Positions 1 through 64,000 of a stretch of 64,000 bases of DNA are shown one piece after another (position 1 is the first letter of the stretch; every line of letters begins with the position of its first letter). The DNA is taken from contig CAUYLG010070634.1 in assembly GCA_963573385.1 (NCBI GenBank), positions 1 to 64,000 of the forward strand, given 5' to 3'. The notes under the pieces were generated by a model. The model searched no databases. It saw only the letters and a program-made list of their open reading frames with translations, and had not been told where the DNA came from. The DNA comes from Cacajao melanocephalus. Lineage: Eukaryota > Chordata > Mammalia > Primates > Pitheciidae. The position numbers and the translations under genes were made by a program.

Positions 1-34
1 AAGCTCTTAGAAGAAAGCATCAAGAAAAACCTTC

Positions 35-855
35 GGCCGGGCGTGGTGGCTCACGCCTGTAATCCAAGCACTTTGGAGGCCAAGGCAGGCGGATCACCTG
101 AGGTCAGGAGTTCAAGACCAGCCTGACCAACGTGGTGAAACTCATCTTAAAAATAAATAAATAAATAGATAATAAATAAATAAAATAAAATAAAATAACC
201 TTCATGACACTGAAAAAAAATTTTTTTTTTTTCAGACAGTCTCACTCTGTCACCCAGGTGGGAGTGCAGTAGCACGATGATGGCTCACTGCAACCTCCAC
301 CTCCCGGGTTCAAGTTATTCTCCTGCCTCAACCTCCCAGGTAGCTGAGACTACAGGCGTGCACCACCATGCCCAGCTAATTTTTGTATTTTTAGTAGACA
401 GGGTTTCGCCATGTTGGCCAGGATGGTCTCCATCCCCTGACCTCATGATCATCCACCTCGGCCTCCCAAAATGCTGGGATTACAGGCATGAGCTACCACA
501 CCTGGCCATGACATTGAATTTTTTTTTTCTTTTTCATGACAGTATCAAATTCACACATAATAGAATTTTTTTTTTGAGGCAGAGTCTCACTGTGTTGCCA
601 GGCTGGAGTGCAGTGGTACGATCTCGGTTCACTGCAGCCTCTACCTCTTGGGTTCAAGTAGTTGTCTCTTTCAGCCTCCCTAGTAGCTGGGAATACAGGT
701 GCCTGCCACCATGGTGGGCTAATTTTTTTTGTATTTTTAGTAGAGATGGGGTTTCATCATCTTGGCCAGGCTGGTCTTGAACTCCTGACCTTGTGATCCA
801 CCTGCCTCGGCCTCCCAAAGTTCTGGATTACAGCTGTGAGCCACTGTGCCCGGCC
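35..855. repeat. Alu cluster: 35-197 (+, left arm), 220-506 (-), 568-855 (-)
   Basis: The first copy is cut after the left arm and runs into an (AAATA)n tract (about 150-197). The two minus copies are separated by about 60 bp of AT-rich DNA. The + strand 167-codon open frame here is Alu-derived. Confidence 0.88.
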
Positions 856-941
856 GACATTTAATTTGATAATGATTTCTTGGATCTCTGATACCAAATG
901 CACAGGTAACAAAAGAAAAGAAGCAAACTGGACTTCATTTA

Positions 942-2475
942 AAAACTTTGTACATCACAGGACTCTACAAACAGAGTGAAAAGACAACCCATAGAATGGG
1001 AGAAAATATTTGCAAATCATTTATCTACAAAAGGATTAACATCCAAAATATATATGAAATTCCTAAAACTGAACAAAAAAAATCTCATTCAAATACAGGA
1101 AAAGGACCAGGTGTGGTAGCTCACACCTGTAATTCCTATGGAAGATCGAAGCAGGCGGATTACTTGAGCCCAGGAGTTTCAGGCCAGCCTAGGGAACTCG
1201 GAGAAACCCTGTCTCTCCAAAAGTACAAAAACTAAGTGGGCAATGATGGTGCATGCCTGTAGTCCCAGCTACTCAGGAGACTGAAGTGGGAGGATCACCT
1301 GAACCTAGGAAGGTCAAGGCTGCAGTGAGCCAAGATAACACTACTGCACTTAAACCTGGGCCTCAGAGTAGAACTCTCTGTCTCCAAAAAAAAGAAAAGA
1401 AAAGAAAAATGGACTGGAATAGAAATTCTCCCAAGAAGATATACAAATGGCCAGCACGCACATAAAACCATGCTCAGCATCACCATTTGCTGAAAAGATG
1501 ATCCTTTCTCGTAAATAAATAGGAAAAGTTGGCAGGGATGTGGAGAAACTGGAACTCTGGTACACTGCTGGTAGGAATGTAAAATGGTGTAGCCAATAGA
1601 AACAAATAGTATGGTCGTTCCTCAAAAAAGTTAAAAGCAAAATTACCATATGATGTATCAATTTCACTTCTGGGTACCCAAAGAACTGAAAGCAGGGTCT
1701 CAAAGAGATATCTGAACACTCATGTTCTTGGCAGCATTATTCACCATAGCCAAGAGGCAGAAGCAAGTATATGTCAATGGATGTTAGAAAAACAAACCGT
1801 GGGCCAGGTGTGGTGGCTCACACCAGTAATCCCAGCACTTTGGGAGGCCCAGGCGGGTGGATCACTTGAGGTCAGGAGTTCAAAAACCATCCTGGCCATC
1901 ATCGTGAAACCCACGTCTCTACTGAAAAATACAAAAAAATTAGCCAGGCATGGTGGTGAGTATCTGTAATCCCAGCTACTCAGGAGGGTGAGGCAGGAGA
2001 ATGGCTTGAACCAGGGAGTCAGAGGTTGCAGTGAGCTGAGATCACGCCACTACACTTCAGCCTGGGCAACAGAGTGAGACTAGTCTCAAAAAACAAAAAA
2101 AGAAAACCAAATGTGGTTTACATAAATGGAATATTATTCAGCCTTACAAAGGAAGGAAATTCTCATATATCCTACAACATGGATGACCCTTGAAGACATT
2201 ATGCTAAGAGATATAGGCCAGACACAAAAGGACAAATACTGTATGATCCCATTTACATGCAGTACTTAGAGTAGCCAAATTCATGAAGACAAAAAACAGA
2301 ATGGTGGTTGCCAGGGGTGAGGAGGAGGGGAAAATGGGGAGTTACTGATTACTGGCCACAGAGTTTCAGTTTTGCAAGATAAAATGTTCTGTGGATAGAT
2401 GGCAATGATTGTACAATGTGAATGTACTTAATGCCACTGAACTGCACACTTAAATCGTTAAAATGAAAAATTAAA
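942..2475 (+). mobile_element. Old L1 3' end (L1M-type), split by two Alus
   Basis: Segments at 942-1106, 1416-1800 and 2106-2475 read as successive pieces of the L1 ORF2 C-terminus and 3' UTR (for example CACTGCTGGTAGGAATGTAAA at about 1563 and GAATATTATTCAGCC at about 2129). Reading frame is decayed. It lies antisense in CRCP intron 4. Subfamily not assigned. Confidence 0.8.
1107..2105 (+). repeat. Alu copies 1107-1415 (+) and 1801-2105 (+) inside the L1
   Basis: Both are diverged dimers in the same orientation as the host L1 tail. L1 sequence resumes on either side of each. Confidence 0.85.
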
Positions 2476-3602
<1,127 letters not shown>

Positions 3603-4219
3603 TGAAATGGCAAATTTTATGTTATGTGTATTTTACCATAGTTTTTAAAAAATGTTATACACGAATACAGAAGATACACATGGAAGATTTGCACACACAT
3701 GGAAGATGTTTTGTCTTCAGAGTTTACTTGGAGAAAGAGAGTGGGAAAAGTGCATTTAGTTCGCTGATTGAACAAACTTGAGTGCCTGATATAACACCAA
3801 ATAGTTCCTCCGAAAGAAAACTACTGATTATCCTAAGTGAAATGACAAAAGTTTTTTATCAGCTCTAGCATTAATTCTAAAAAACTTGGGCTAGGCGTGG
3901 TGCAGTGACTCACACCTGTAATCCCAGCTAATCCCAGGGTGGATCACCTGAGGTCAGGAGTTCGAGACCAGCCCGACCAACATGGAAAAACCCATCTCTA
4001 CTAAAAATACAAAGTTAGCCAGGCATGATAGTACATTCCTGTAATCCCAGCACTCCGAAGGCTGAGGCAGGAGAATCGCTTGAACTCGGCAGGCGGAGGT
4101 TGCAGTGAGCCGATGTTGTGCCACTGTGCTCCAGCCTGGGCAACAAAAGCAAAACTCCCTCTCAAAAAACAACAACAAAGAAACACTTGTGCTAGTTTTC
4201 TTCTCATGTAAACTCTTGA

Positions 4220-4673
4220 TCTATGATTTTTTTTTTTATTTTAATAGGTTGAATTCATTCCAGACTAAGGAAAGGAAGTGGACACTAGAAGAACTGACAG
4301 AATATGATCAAGCCACTTTTGCCTCAAGCAAACACAAACATCAAATGACTTCATTGATCAACTTTATAGAAAGTACTTTAGCTTGTAAACCCTACTTTTC
4401 ATCTAATTTGGTCTGAATTCTGGGAGTGTGGATGATGGGATAGGTCATACAAACTGAGACTCCAAGAAAAGATTTTAAAAATCCAATTAAGTTTTGTTCC
4501 TTATTATAGAAGGGTCCCTATGTCTAACTTTTAGTTGTTTCATCCACAATACTATAATCCTCTTTTAAATCCAAACCCAGCTGAGCTAAATACACAGCTG
4601 CTGCTAAGAATGGCTTTCCTAAACTATCATTTCACCATGTGTCACTCTCTTCCTACTTAAGGGATTTACTTAC
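4220..4673. other. Non-Alu part of CRCP intron 4
   Basis: A 60-codon open stretch on the + strand (about 4240-4416) follows an acceptor-like T-rich tract ending ATTTTAATAG. It matches no protein I recognise, has no donor or poly(A) signal evident, and lies antisense to CRCP. Probably chance. Confidence 0.3.
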
Positions 4674-22935
<18,262 letters not shown>

Positions 22936-23231
22936 GACGTCCCGCCTCGTCGCCCCCCGGCTGCCAGCGGACAAGGAACCGAACACCCTACAACTGCCCC
23001 CGCCGCCGCCGACCGCGCCAAAGAGCCAGCTCCGCGCGCCGCGGTGCACGCCGGGATCGCCGCGCTGCCTGCTGGGATCGCCGCGCTGCCTGTCGGGAGC
23101 TTGGCGAACCCGGAACCTCTCGCTGCCCGGTCCCTTTTCTCGGGGGTCCGGGGAAGGGTCGCTGTGTCCTTCGCCCAGAACTTCGCTTCAGACTGCTAAG
23201 AGCTTGCGGGCAGGGTTGACTCGTGTTTTCT

Positions 23232-23970
23232 TTTTTTGAGACGGAGTCTCGCTCTGTCGCCCAGGCTGGAGTGCCGTGGCTTTCCTGCCTCAGCCTCCCC
23301 AGTAGCTGAGACTACAGGGGCCCGCCACCCCGCCGGGCTAATTTTTGTATTTTTAGTAGAGACTGGGGTTTCACCATGTTGGCCAGGCCGGTCTCGAACT
23401 CCTGACCTCAGGTGATTCACACACTCCTTGGCCTCCCAAAGTGCTGGGATTACAGGCATGCGCCACCACGCCGGCTATCTCGTGTTTTCGTGGTCTAGGT
23501 TTTAACAAAGTAATTAATCAGCTAAAGTTGCGAGACGTGATGGGGTTAGTAGGTCTTTGCATGTTAAAATCCCACCCCTCAGAGAGTAGTGAGGTCGGTG
23601 GCGTCTGGGGTGCCAGAAACGTTGTAGTTTATTTTTTTTTAAGAGACAGGGTCTTGCTCTGTTGCCCAGGCTGGAATGCAGTGATGCAATCAGAGCTCAC
23701 TGCAGCCACGAACTTCTGGACTCAAGAGATCCTCACACCTTGGCCTCCTGAGTAGCTGGGGCCACAGATGTGCACCACTACACCTGAATAATTTTCTTAA
23801 AAAAAATCTTTATTGTCCAAAGAGTCAGCTAGAATTTTTTTATTTTTATTTTTTGTAGAGATTGGGTGTCTCCCTATATTGCCCAGGCTGGCCTTGGACT
23901 CCTGGCCTCAAGTGATCCTCCACCTCCACCTCCCAAAGTGCTGGGATTACAGGTGTGACCCACTGCAACA
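23232..23970 (-). repeat. Alu copies 23232-23476 (-, internal deletion) and 23632-23970 (-, old)
   Basis: The first sits immediately upstream of the CRCP CpG island and lacks about 50 bp after GGAGTGCCGTGGC. The second is AluJ-like, with a T/A-rich expansion in the middle. Confidence 0.83.
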
Positions 23971-23989
23971 GCTCTTTTCCCTTTTTTGT

Positions 23990-24240
23990 AAATAATAAGT
24001 GTGTTAGGTTATCCTTATAAAGAGCCTGGCACTTTATTAATTACTGTGGCAGTACAACCATGACTGTCTATGAAGTAGATTCCATTATTATTCACATCTT
24101 ATAATTGAAGAAACTGAGGCAGTCTTAGAGAGATGATGATTTGCCAAAAGTCACTCATCTAGGAACTTGTCCAGTGGGTATTGAACCCAAGGCAATCTGA
24201 ACAAATACAAGAGGTGTATTAACTAGTGACTAATAATTGG
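23990..24240 (+). repeat. MIR/L2-like ancient repeat
   Basis: Text such as AATTGAAGAAACTGAGGCAG followed by AAGTCACTCATCTAGGAA resembles MIR core sequence. Confidence 0.55.
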
Positions 24241-24296
24241 ATGAATAAAATGTTCTACATTTGTACAATGGGAAACTACTTAAAAATAAAAAGGAG

Positions 24297-26013
<1,717 letters not shown>

Positions 26014-26471
26014 ATGCCACCCAGACCCAGCTGGCCTGGTTATTGTGGAGAATTACCTATGCCTTGAGGAGATCAGGCCCCACAAAGAAATGCTAAAGAT
26101 GCCGCTTGTGTTATTCTCTCAACAGGTAGATAGCGATGGCCCATCGGGTGCTGATGATACAAATGTTACTAATACACACCCTCTGCCCTGGCTAGCTGAC
26201 AGCCCAGTTGGAAAACCAGCTCTGGACATAAATAACTGCAATGCATTGTGTTTAGACGCCATGGAGCAGGGGAGGGAATGACTAATGAGGTGAAGAGGCG
26301 TCCCAAAGCCAGGGGCCTTTGAACTGGGTGAGGGGAGGAGCCCAGGAGGCCAAGGCATTGGGCACTGGCTTCAGTGGAAAAGAGCAGTGCCTCTGACAGC
26401 CCCCATGATCAAATGGCTCAGATGTAATTTACAGTAGGGAATTAGGTGGAGTGTTCAAATGGTACCCACTA
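26014..26471. other. Intergenic single-copy sequence
   Basis: No repeat recognised. A 78-codon open frame (26045-26281) has no recognisable product and no splice or promoter context that I can see. Confidence 0.35.
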
Positions 26472-26705
26472 GGCCGGGTGCGGTGGCTCACACCTGTAAT
26501 CTCAGCATTTGCGGAGTCCAAGGAGGGTAGATCGCTTGAGTCTAGAAGTTCAAGACCAGTCTGGCCAACATGGTGAAACCCCATCGCTACTAAAAATACA
26601 AAAATTAGCCGGGTGTGGTGGTGTGTGCCTATACTCACAGCTACTCAGGAGGCTGAGGTGGGAGAACCCCTTGAGCCCGGGAAGCAGAGGTTGCAGTGAG
26701 CTGAG
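26472..26705 (+). repeat. Alu (+), 3'-truncated
   Basis: It breaks off at GCAGTGAGCTGAG and runs straight into unrelated AT-rich DNA, with no poly(A) tail. This indicates a post-insertion deletion. Confidence 0.82.
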
Positions 26706-27089
26706 TAAAAATTCTTTTTACTGTCCGTTCCACTGGCCCTGGATAGTCACTGATCACCATGACAATTAAGGGTATACACCTTGAGATGAAAATAAAAGAT
26801 TATCCTGGATTGTCTAGATAGGCTCAATCTAATCACATGGATCATTAAAAGCATAGAATCATTCCAACTGATGTCAGAGCCCGATGAAGATGTGGCTAGG
26901 GAAGAATGGTCTGAGAGATGCAATGTTCCTGCGTTTTGAGATGGAGGAAGGGGCCATGAGCCAAGGAATGTAGCTGACCTCCGGAAGCTGGAAAAGGCAA
27001 GAAACCAGATTCTCCTCTGGAGCTTCCAGAAAGGACCGTAGCCCTGCCGACACCTTGATTTCAGCCCAGTGAGAACCATGTAGGACTAC

Positions 27090-28965
<1,876 letters not shown>

Positions 28966-28974
28966 CTCCTGATC

Positions 28975-29726
28975 CAGTGGTCCCCAACCTTTTTGGCACC
29001 AGGGACTCATTTCGTGGAAGACAGTTTTTCCGTGGACTGAGAGAGAGGGAGGTTTTGGGATGATTTAAACACATTGCCTTGATTGTGCACTTTATTTCTC
29101 TTATGATTACATTGTAATAGATAATAAAATAATTCTACAACTAACCATCATGTAGAATCAGTGGGAGCCCTGAGCTCGTTTTCCTGCAACTAGACAGTCC
29201 CATCTGGGGGTGATGGGAGACAGTGACAGATCATCAGGCATTAGAGTCTCATAAGGAGCCCGCAACCCAGATCCCTTGAATGTGCAAGTCACAATAGGGT
29301 GTGTGCTCCTGTGAGAATCTGTTATGTGTAAAATTTTTCTTTTTGGGGCCGCAAAGGAAAATTAGTACTGGGACAAAGGATCTCTCAGCAAAGCAATTCT
29401 TTTTACTTCCTGCAGAAAGGGTAGTCTTGTGGCAAGATTGCATGCCTTCCTGCAGTCCAGGAAGTAAAACTAGCGTTGCTGAAAGATCCTTTGTCTCAGT
29501 GCCAATTTTTCTTCCTGGCACCGAGCATCTATTTCCAACAGAATCTAATGCTGCCACTGAACTGACAGGAGGCAGAGCTCAGGTGGGAATGCGAGCAATG
29601 CGGAGCTGCCGTAAATACAGAAGAAGCTTTGCTCTCCTGCCTACCACTCACCTCTTGCTGTGCAGCCTGGTTCCTAATAGGCCATGGACCAGTACTGGTC
29701 TGTGGCTCAAGGTTTGGGGACCCCTG
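28975..29726 (+). mobile_element. MER1A-like hAT-Charlie DNA transposon with an insertion
   Basis: Terminal inverted repeats read CAGTGGTCCCCAACCTTTTTGG at the left and, as reverse complement, CAGGGGTCCCCAAACCTTGAG at the right. The body includes CAGTGACAGATCATCAGGCAT. It is non-autonomous, with no transposase. It lies about 10 bp beyond the edge of the MaLR LTR. Confidence 0.8.
29320..29540. mobile_element. 221-bp LTR-like foldback insertion within MER1
   Basis: It begins TGTTATGTG and ends TTCCAACA (TG...CA, with an inverted TGTT/AACA end), and is flanked by exact 5-bp duplications GAATC at 29315-29319 and 29541-29545. Inside, two arms of about 75 bp are imperfect inverted repeats (ACAAAGGATCTCTCAGCAA at about 29373 versus TTGCTGAAAGATCCTTTGT at about 29475). 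Family not recognised with certainty; ERV LTR-like ends suggest a short solo LTR. Confidence 0.65.
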
Positions 29727-30178
29727 TTCTAACCTATAGAATTTTAAGACAATACATTTATGGGGTTTTGTGCAGCAGTTTGTTGCTACAGTAACAGAAA
29801 ATCAGCACACTCACGTACACATCTGTTGTTCTGTGCAGACTGTCTCCTGCTTACTCAGGGTCCAAAGCCACAAAATGCTGCTTCTCCAGGTCTGTCCCCA
29901 TCTTTTCTGCAGGAGGCTGAGTACCTCTCAGATGCCTCCTAGATAGAGCCAGGTGTCTCAAAATGTCATATGTGCATGCACACACATGCACACACACACA
30001 CATATGCTCAGGCGCCCCCCCCAATTCCGGGCCCCCGATGGTGGCCGCCACTGCTTTCTGCAGTAGGGGCTGAGATCCTGCTGCAGCAGGCCAGGCTGCT
30101 GATGCTCCCGGGCCCTGTGGCGTGGCCTCCTGCCTGGCACCGAGGCTGCAGATGCCTCGAGCTGCTTTAGTTTATTAT
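29727..30178. other. Intergenic single-copy sequence with a short CA/TG microsatellite
   Basis: 29968-30006 is a CA-rich microsatellite (GCACACACATGCACACACAC). The remainder is moderately GC-rich with no gene recognised. Confidence 0.45.
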
Positions 30179-30650
30179 TGAAGCAGGATCGGCAGGGAGC
30201 AAACCTCTCAAACACCGAACTTAGGAAGGAGGTGGCTTTTATTTGGCCAGGAGCTCTGGGGGGCTACAACCTCATTCACCATGCTCCCTGAGCTGCAGCT
30301 TCTCTCCCCTTTTATAGGCTTACAATGCTAAAGGGGAAACTGAGGCAGAACTCTGTCATTGTCCATTTGCTGGACGTCCAATCTCACAATCTTTTGCCTT
30401 CGTTGATTTGTTAATTCATATGCAGCTTGAGGGGACCAGCAAGGGAGGCGGCTTACAGAGACAAGACAAAACTAACAAGCTGCTTGTTGGCAGAGGTGTT
30501 TCCAGGAGGGAGCCTGGTCTGTGGAGACGTGGGGCGTGACCCAGCGCTGGGCTCCAGCCGGCAGGGATAGCATTCATTTGCAGCTCTTTCAAGGTTAACA
30601 GATAGCAGAGACGCTGGGAACTAAAGAGGAAGTCGTTTTCCCAGCTCTTT
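30179..30650 (-). mobile_element. ERV1-like solo LTR pointing toward CRCP
   Basis: On the - strand: a TATA box TATAAAAG at 30316-30309, then AATAAA at 30243-30238 about 70 bp downstream, then a U5-like stretch with TTCGGTGTTTGAGAGG, ending CCTGCTTCA at 30179. The right-hand (U3) edge is approximate. No internal viral genes are present. Subfamily not assigned. Confidence 0.62.
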
Positions 30651-31074
30651 GGTATTTTATTTTATTTTTTCCCTTCTTCACCCTCGTTCCCATCTGGAAG
30701 CAGGAGAGGGAGGAGGTGAAGCAGAAGGAGACGAGGGGGTCTCCCCTCTCGTTATTTTAATTCTCTGGGTGATGGAGTCTGTGGGGCCTTGTAAGGGGAC
30801 AGTCAGAGTGACAGTCACAGTTCTCCACTCAGGACTGCCCCTTGGACCTTCCAACCAAGCAGGAGCCTTAACTCTGCACCCTTGGGATGAGGGGCTCTTT
30901 CCTGGAGGCTCCCTTGTCCTGAAGGGGCCTGCTCCCCACTCCCAACGCAGTCCTCCAGGCAGACTGTCTCCTGGGGCCTCTGCCGTGTGCTTTTCCCCAT
31001 AAACATTTACCGTCCCCAGAAAAGTGCTTGGGATAGTGGTTGGCACTTAGTAAATGCTGCGTAAGAATGCTTAT
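30651..31074. other. Intergenic sequence with a small MIR fragment
   Basis: AATTCTCTGGGTGATGG and following text to 30990 is single-copy. 30995-31070 (ACTTAGTAAATGCTGC) is a MIR/L2 tail. Confidence 0.4.
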
Positions 31075-32115
<1,041 letters not shown>

Positions 32116-32670
32116 AAAAAAAAAAGAAAGAAAAAGAAATTGACACTTTTGATCATGAAGTTTGAAACTTACATTTATTTTGCCTGAGTTCCTTCCTCAG
32201 GAAGGGGCCCCCAGGCCTTTCAATGATCAAAGAACTGAAACTCACCAGATCTTGGCATCTTGACAATGAGACTCCAGATCCCTCCTTCATCATGATTGCT
32301 TCCTTACCCCTGCTGAGTTCCTGTTTTCCCACACATAGTTGCAGTTCTTCCCTGCTGTATAAACCCCGAATTTTAGTAGTCAGGGAGATGGGTTTGAGAC
32401 TGATCTCCCCTCTCCTCATTGCAGCACCCAGTTAAAGCCTTCTTCCTTGGCAGTAATCGTTGTCTCGGTGATTGGCTTTCTGTGTGGGCAGCATCTGGAC
32501 CTAGGCCGAGCTCTGGTGTTTTGGTAACGCTAAAAGAATGAAGTATGATCATAGACATGCAGTGGTTCTAACATATGTCTGCAAAATCTTTGACACCCCT
32601 CACAGAGTGCAGTCTAATTCCTCCCCACCTTAAACATGGACTGGCGTTCATGACTCACTTCCTTTTCTTT
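32116..32670. other. Intergenic non-Alu segment, possibly LTR-derived
   Basis: Text such as CTGCTGTATAAACCCCGAATTTT (about 32353) and GCACCCAGTTAAAGCCTTCTTCC...CAGTAATCGTTGTCTCGGTGATTGG (about 32425-32475) resembles the TATA and R-U5 style of an ERV LTR on the + strand. The AATAAA is degenerate (GTTAAAGCC). Low-confidence call. Confidence 0.4.
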
Positions 32671-33121
<451 letters not shown>

Positions 33122-33417
33122 CTGCCTGACTCACTTCTAAGGAGTAGAATATGGTGGAAGAGACTGCATGACTGCCGAGGCTGAGTCAGAAAAGGTGATG
33201 CAGCTCCCACCTGGCTCGCTCTGGGAATATGGACCTTTGGAGCATGGAGCCAGCCTGTAAGAACCCCAGCTGCCTCCAAGGCACCATGCTGGAGGGATTA
33301 CATGGAGAGATCAAACGGTTATACCGTGAGATGTCCTGTCTGTTCCACCCGTCAGCCATTTGAGTCTTCCCAGCCTAGATACAAGACATGTGACTGAGGA
33401 AGCTTTTGAAAGATCCC

Positions 33418-34580
<1,163 letters not shown>

Positions 34581-35310
34581 AACCATAGCAGTCGTAATTG
34601 TTATTATTATTTCAAACCAGTTTTATCTTGACCCTCTAGAGCCTTACGTATTAATCATAGCAATTATTATTTATTGAACACTTAGTGTGAGTCAGACGTA
34701 GCACATTTGGGCACACCTTGTTATGTTGCACTTTGATGTATTGTGCTTCGCAGAAAACTGTGTCTTTTATAAATTGCAGGTTTGTGGTGACCTTGTGTTG
34801 AGCAAGTCTGTCAGTGGCATCTTGCCAACAGCACGTGCTCACCGCATACCTCTGTGTCACAGCTCGGTAATTCTTGCAATATTTCAAATGTTTTCATTAT
34901 GACTGTATCTGCTGTGGTGATCTGTGATCAGTAGTCGCTGATGTTGCTATGACAGTTGTTTTGGGCATCATACACTGTGCTCATATAAGTTGGTGAATTT
35001 AAAAACAAAAAAAAGATGGTGAATTGAATCAATAAATGTGTGTGTTCTAACTGCCTCACTGACCAGCTTGCCTCCATCTCATGCCCTCTTGCCCTCTTGG
35101 GTCTCCCTATTTCCTGAGACAGAACAATATTGAGATTAGGCCAATTAATAACCCTACAATGGCCTTTAAGTGTGAAAGTGAAAGGAAGGGTCCTACGTCA
35201 TCTCACTTAAAATCAAAAGCTGGAAGTGATTAAACATAGTGAGGAGGATACGTTGGAAACTGAGACAGAACAAAAGCAAAGCCTGTTAGCCAAGCTGTGA
35301 ACACAAAGGA

Positions 35311-38585
<3,275 letters not shown>

Positions 38586-38626
38586 TAAGAGACTACAGAA
38601 TAGTGTAAACATAACTTTTTTTTCTT

Positions 38627-40309
<1,683 letters not shown>

Positions 40310-40639
40310 TGAATGAGCGAACATGCCATTTCTCCTTGTATATCTTATGAACTCGCCCAGCCCGGACCTGATGTCGTAGCGTCTACCCCTGGCCCGAGTC
40401 TTCAGTACCCTGCGTGTCTGCGGACCACAGCGCCAACGCGGGGGCACCACCCTCCCCAACCCAAGCCCCGCCCCCTTCCCCGCCGGGGTCCCGGCAGACC
40501 CTTTCCCCACTCCGGAGCCGCACAGCCTCCAGGTCAGCCGGTGGCCCCGCCCAGAGTCAGGATTGGAGGATGGAGGCAACGCCCACCCCGCCGGGCTGCC
40601 TCCTATTGGCGTGGCCGCTGGGAGGGGCGGGGACAGGGC

Positions 40640-40719
40640 TGGGCGGCCGCTGACGCCATCCCGGCCAGAAAAGCCCAGCCCGGTGGCGGGCGCGACAGTG
40701 ACCGCGCGGCCAGGCTCAG
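40640..40719 (+). other. ASL: ASL exon 1, non-coding 5' UTR (start approximate)
   Basis: The 3' boundary is clear: CAGGCTCAG followed by a GTGAGT donor at 40720. The transcription start is not visible; the promoter is TATA-less and GC-rich, so the 5' limit given is a guess just downstream of the GC box at about 40624. Intron 1 is only about 178 bp. Confidence 0.7.
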
Positions 40720-40897
40720 GTGAGTGCGCGGCGGCCGGACGGGCGCGGAGGACGCGGAGAACCGTGGCGCGCGCTCACGTCTGCGTCCGCACAGGCTGCC
40801 CTCGGCCGAGCGCCGTGCAGGGAGCTCGCGGCCGGCCCGGCCCGGCCCGGGGGACCCTGCGGGCCCAGGAGGTCGTCAGTCCCGTCTTATTTTCCAG

Positions 40898-40940
40898 ACC
40901 CGAAGGACCGAGGCTTCCGGACGACGAGGAACCGCCCAAC

Positions 40941-40952
<12 letters not shown>
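40898..40952 (+). CDS. ASL: ASL exon 2: end of 5' UTR and start codon (residues 1-4)
   Basis: The acceptor TTTCCAG lies before 40898 and the GTGAGT donor starts at 40953. The ATG is at 40941 and encodes MASE, so only 12 coding bases lie here, as in human ASL. Confidence 0.95.
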
Positions 40953-57329
<16,377 letters not shown>

Positions 57330-57350
57330 GTCCTTCTGCGCCTGCTCCCA

Positions 57351-57375
57351 AATAAAGTGAGCGTGAGAGGACGCT
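57351..57375 (+). terminator. ASL: ASL polyadenylation signal
   Basis: AATAAA lies at 57351-57356, 22 nt after the stop codon, followed by a GT-rich downstream element (GTTGTGTGTTTCC, about 57376-57388). The 3' UTR is only about 40-45 nt, and the CDS is collinear right up to it. Confidence 0.9.
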
Positions 57376-57467
57376 GTTGTGTGTTTCCTGCCCCAGCTTG
57401 GCACCCTCGAAGCTGGGCTTTCCAGGACTGGCCAGTGGGCATGGTGAGGGGTTGGAAAGGCAGGAGG

Positions 57468-59868
<2,401 letters not shown>

Positions 59869-59894
59869 ACAAACAATAAACCAAAAAAAATATG

Positions 59895-64000
<4,106 letters not shown>

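Noticed and set aside
277..780. Alu-derived open frames (here and dozens elsewhere, typified by the peptide PGWSAVVRS)
   Set aside because: They are translations of minus- or plus-strand Alu sequence; no exon context or promoter supports protein production.
4240..4416. Possible + strand exon (acceptor-like tract followed by 60 open codons)
   Set aside because: No recognisable homology, no partner exon, and it is antisense within CRCP intron 4; length is within chance expectation.

Overview
This is nuclear DNA from a primate. Alu elements, most of them dimeric, occur at roughly 1.8 per kb and make up close to half of the window. Two orthologues of human 7q11.21 genes can be read exon by exon: the complete ASL gene (argininosuccinate lyase, + strand) and the 5' half of CRCP (RNA polymerase III subunit RPC9 / CGRP receptor component, - strand). 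The ASL protein is collinear with the 464-residue human enzyme, but about 20 positions differ from the human sequence as I remember it. A non-human primate, perhaps an Old World monkey, is therefore more likely than human. The species cannot be fixed from this window alone.

Layout. Bases 1-4673 are CRCP intron 4, holding an old L1 tail broken up by Alus. CRCP coding exons 4, 3, 2 and 1 run leftward at 4674-4768, 7527-7625, 10384-10420 and 22928-22935. They start in a CpG island at about 22.6-23.2 kb; the remaining CRCP exons lie beyond the left edge. Between the two promoters (23-40 kb) is a repeat graveyard: a MaLR LTR packed with Alus, a MER1-type hAT element carrying a foldback LTR-like insertion, an ERV1-like LTR pointing left, and a Tigger1 transposon broken by about ten Alus. 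ASL begins in a second CpG island (40.3-41.3 kb). It has one non-coding exon and 16 coding exons, with the stop at 57329 and AATAAA at 57351. The last 6.5 kb holds Alus, a composite minisatellite and ERV1-like LTR remnants on the - strand.

The two genes do unrelated housekeeping jobs: the urea cycle and arginine synthesis in the cytosol, and Pol III transcription in the nucleus. They are transcribed divergently, but their start sites are about 18 kb apart, so this is not a shared bidirectional promoter. The head-to-head order differs from the tandem order I remember for the human reference.

I found no undescribed multi-gene system. The most useful observations are structural: the ASL/CRCP orientation, a GC-AG intron in ASL, an Alu(+)/Alu(-) junction where the Tigger1 core has been lost, a composite Alu-head/GGA minisatellite, and the foldback insertion inside MER1. 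Alu boundaries are read by eye and are good to about +/-10 bp; repeat subfamily names come from memory of consensus sequences.
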